Source: Candidatus Sulfotelmatobacter sp. (GTDB taxonomy: Bacteria > Acidobacteriota > Terriglobia > Terriglobales > Acidobacteriaceae). Taken from it: DNA of 14,414 nt. A program made the translations under genes and the position numbers. This document shows positions 14,298-14,414 of this stretch, piece by piece; the stretch's first letter is position 1; every line of letters begins with the position of its first letter. Below the pieces are notes generated by a model, which was not told the origin of the DNA, did not search any database, and saw nothing but the letters and a program-made list of their open reading frames with translations. Where the stretch lies: assembly GCA_030037575.1 (NCBI GenBank), contig JASHRB010000362.1:1-14414 (forward strand). The letters run 5' to 3'.

Positions 14298-14414
14298 CTA
14301 CCGGGTGAATTCCACCTTCAGCACGTCGGCTCGGGCGGCCAGTTCCTGAATTGCCGGCGGAGCGAGCGCGTCCTGGTGTTTGCCTTTCCAGCGCAGTTTC
14401 CACCTAAAGACCTT
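14298..14414 (-). CDS. C-terminal end of an unidentified protein (partial)
   Basis: On the minus strand the frame is open from the window edge (14414) to a TAG at 14300-14298. It gives 38 residues beginning KVFRWKLRWKGKHQDALAPP and ending LAARADVLKVEFTR. The amphipathic helix-like segment and the charged C-terminus look like a real protein end, and the position, convergent with the small exported gene 69 bases away, fits normal gene packing. The fragment is too short to name a family. An open frame of this length could also occur by chance. Confidence 0.5.
   Translation of the reverse strand, partial: KVFRWKLRWKGKHQDALAPPAIQELAARADVLKVEFTR

Overview
The window reads like chromosomal DNA of a soil-type Acidobacteriota (Terriglobia-like). 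This is inferred, not proven. The basis is a moderately high GC content, a FecR/DUF6600-type exported protein, many small exported proteins of unknown function, and housekeeping genes (ruvC, rsmA/ksgA, glgA) mixed with lineage-specific envelope genes. There are no rRNA or tRNA genes, no CRISPR array, and no transposase, integrase or phage gene. The window is gene-dense: no gap between genes exceeds about 230 bases.

Layout. (1) Bases 1-1604, plus strand: the C-terminal part of a thioredoxin-like protein (CPHC) overlapping a VKOR-family quinone-linked disulfide oxidoreductase, then a Fes/esterase-D type hydrolase. (2) Bases 1607-6826, minus strand: read 5' to 3', a 6-phosphofructokinase carrying the Asp104/Lys124 signature of pyrophosphate-dependent enzymes, then three polytopic membrane proteins. 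These are one GT-C-like protein with a C-terminal soluble domain and two GT87/DUF2029-like glycosyltransferases. Gaps of 24, 14 and 13 bases make one transcript likely. (3) Bases 7054-7374, minus strand: a small exported protein. (4) Bases 7588-10251, plus strand: ruvC, translationally coupled (GTGA) to an exported protein of unknown family, then a FecR-domain protein with a Trp/Tyr/Gly-rich DUF6600-like region and its own promoter-like site. (5) Bases 10435-12208, minus strand: rsmA/ksgA followed by a MEMO-family (AmmeMemoRadiSam protein B) gene. (6) Bases 12324-14228, plus strand: glgA glycogen synthase, a perfect 13-bp hairpin, then a small exported two-cysteine protein. (7) Bases 14298-14414, minus strand: the C-terminal end of an unidentified gene.

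How the genes work together. The thioredoxin/VKOR pair should form a periplasmic disulfide-generating module. The Pfk/GT-C cluster links a glycolytic enzyme to lipid-linked (polyprenyl-phosphate sugar) membrane glycosylation only by gene order; no direct biochemical link is visible. glgA makes storage glycogen, but no other glycogen gene is in the window. I see no self-evident new defence or mobile system. The most unusual items are the PPi-type Pfk heading a membrane glycosyltransferase operon, the unfused and order-inverted Trx/VKOR pair, ruvC coupled to an envelope protein, and stacked inverted repeats between rsmA and glgA.
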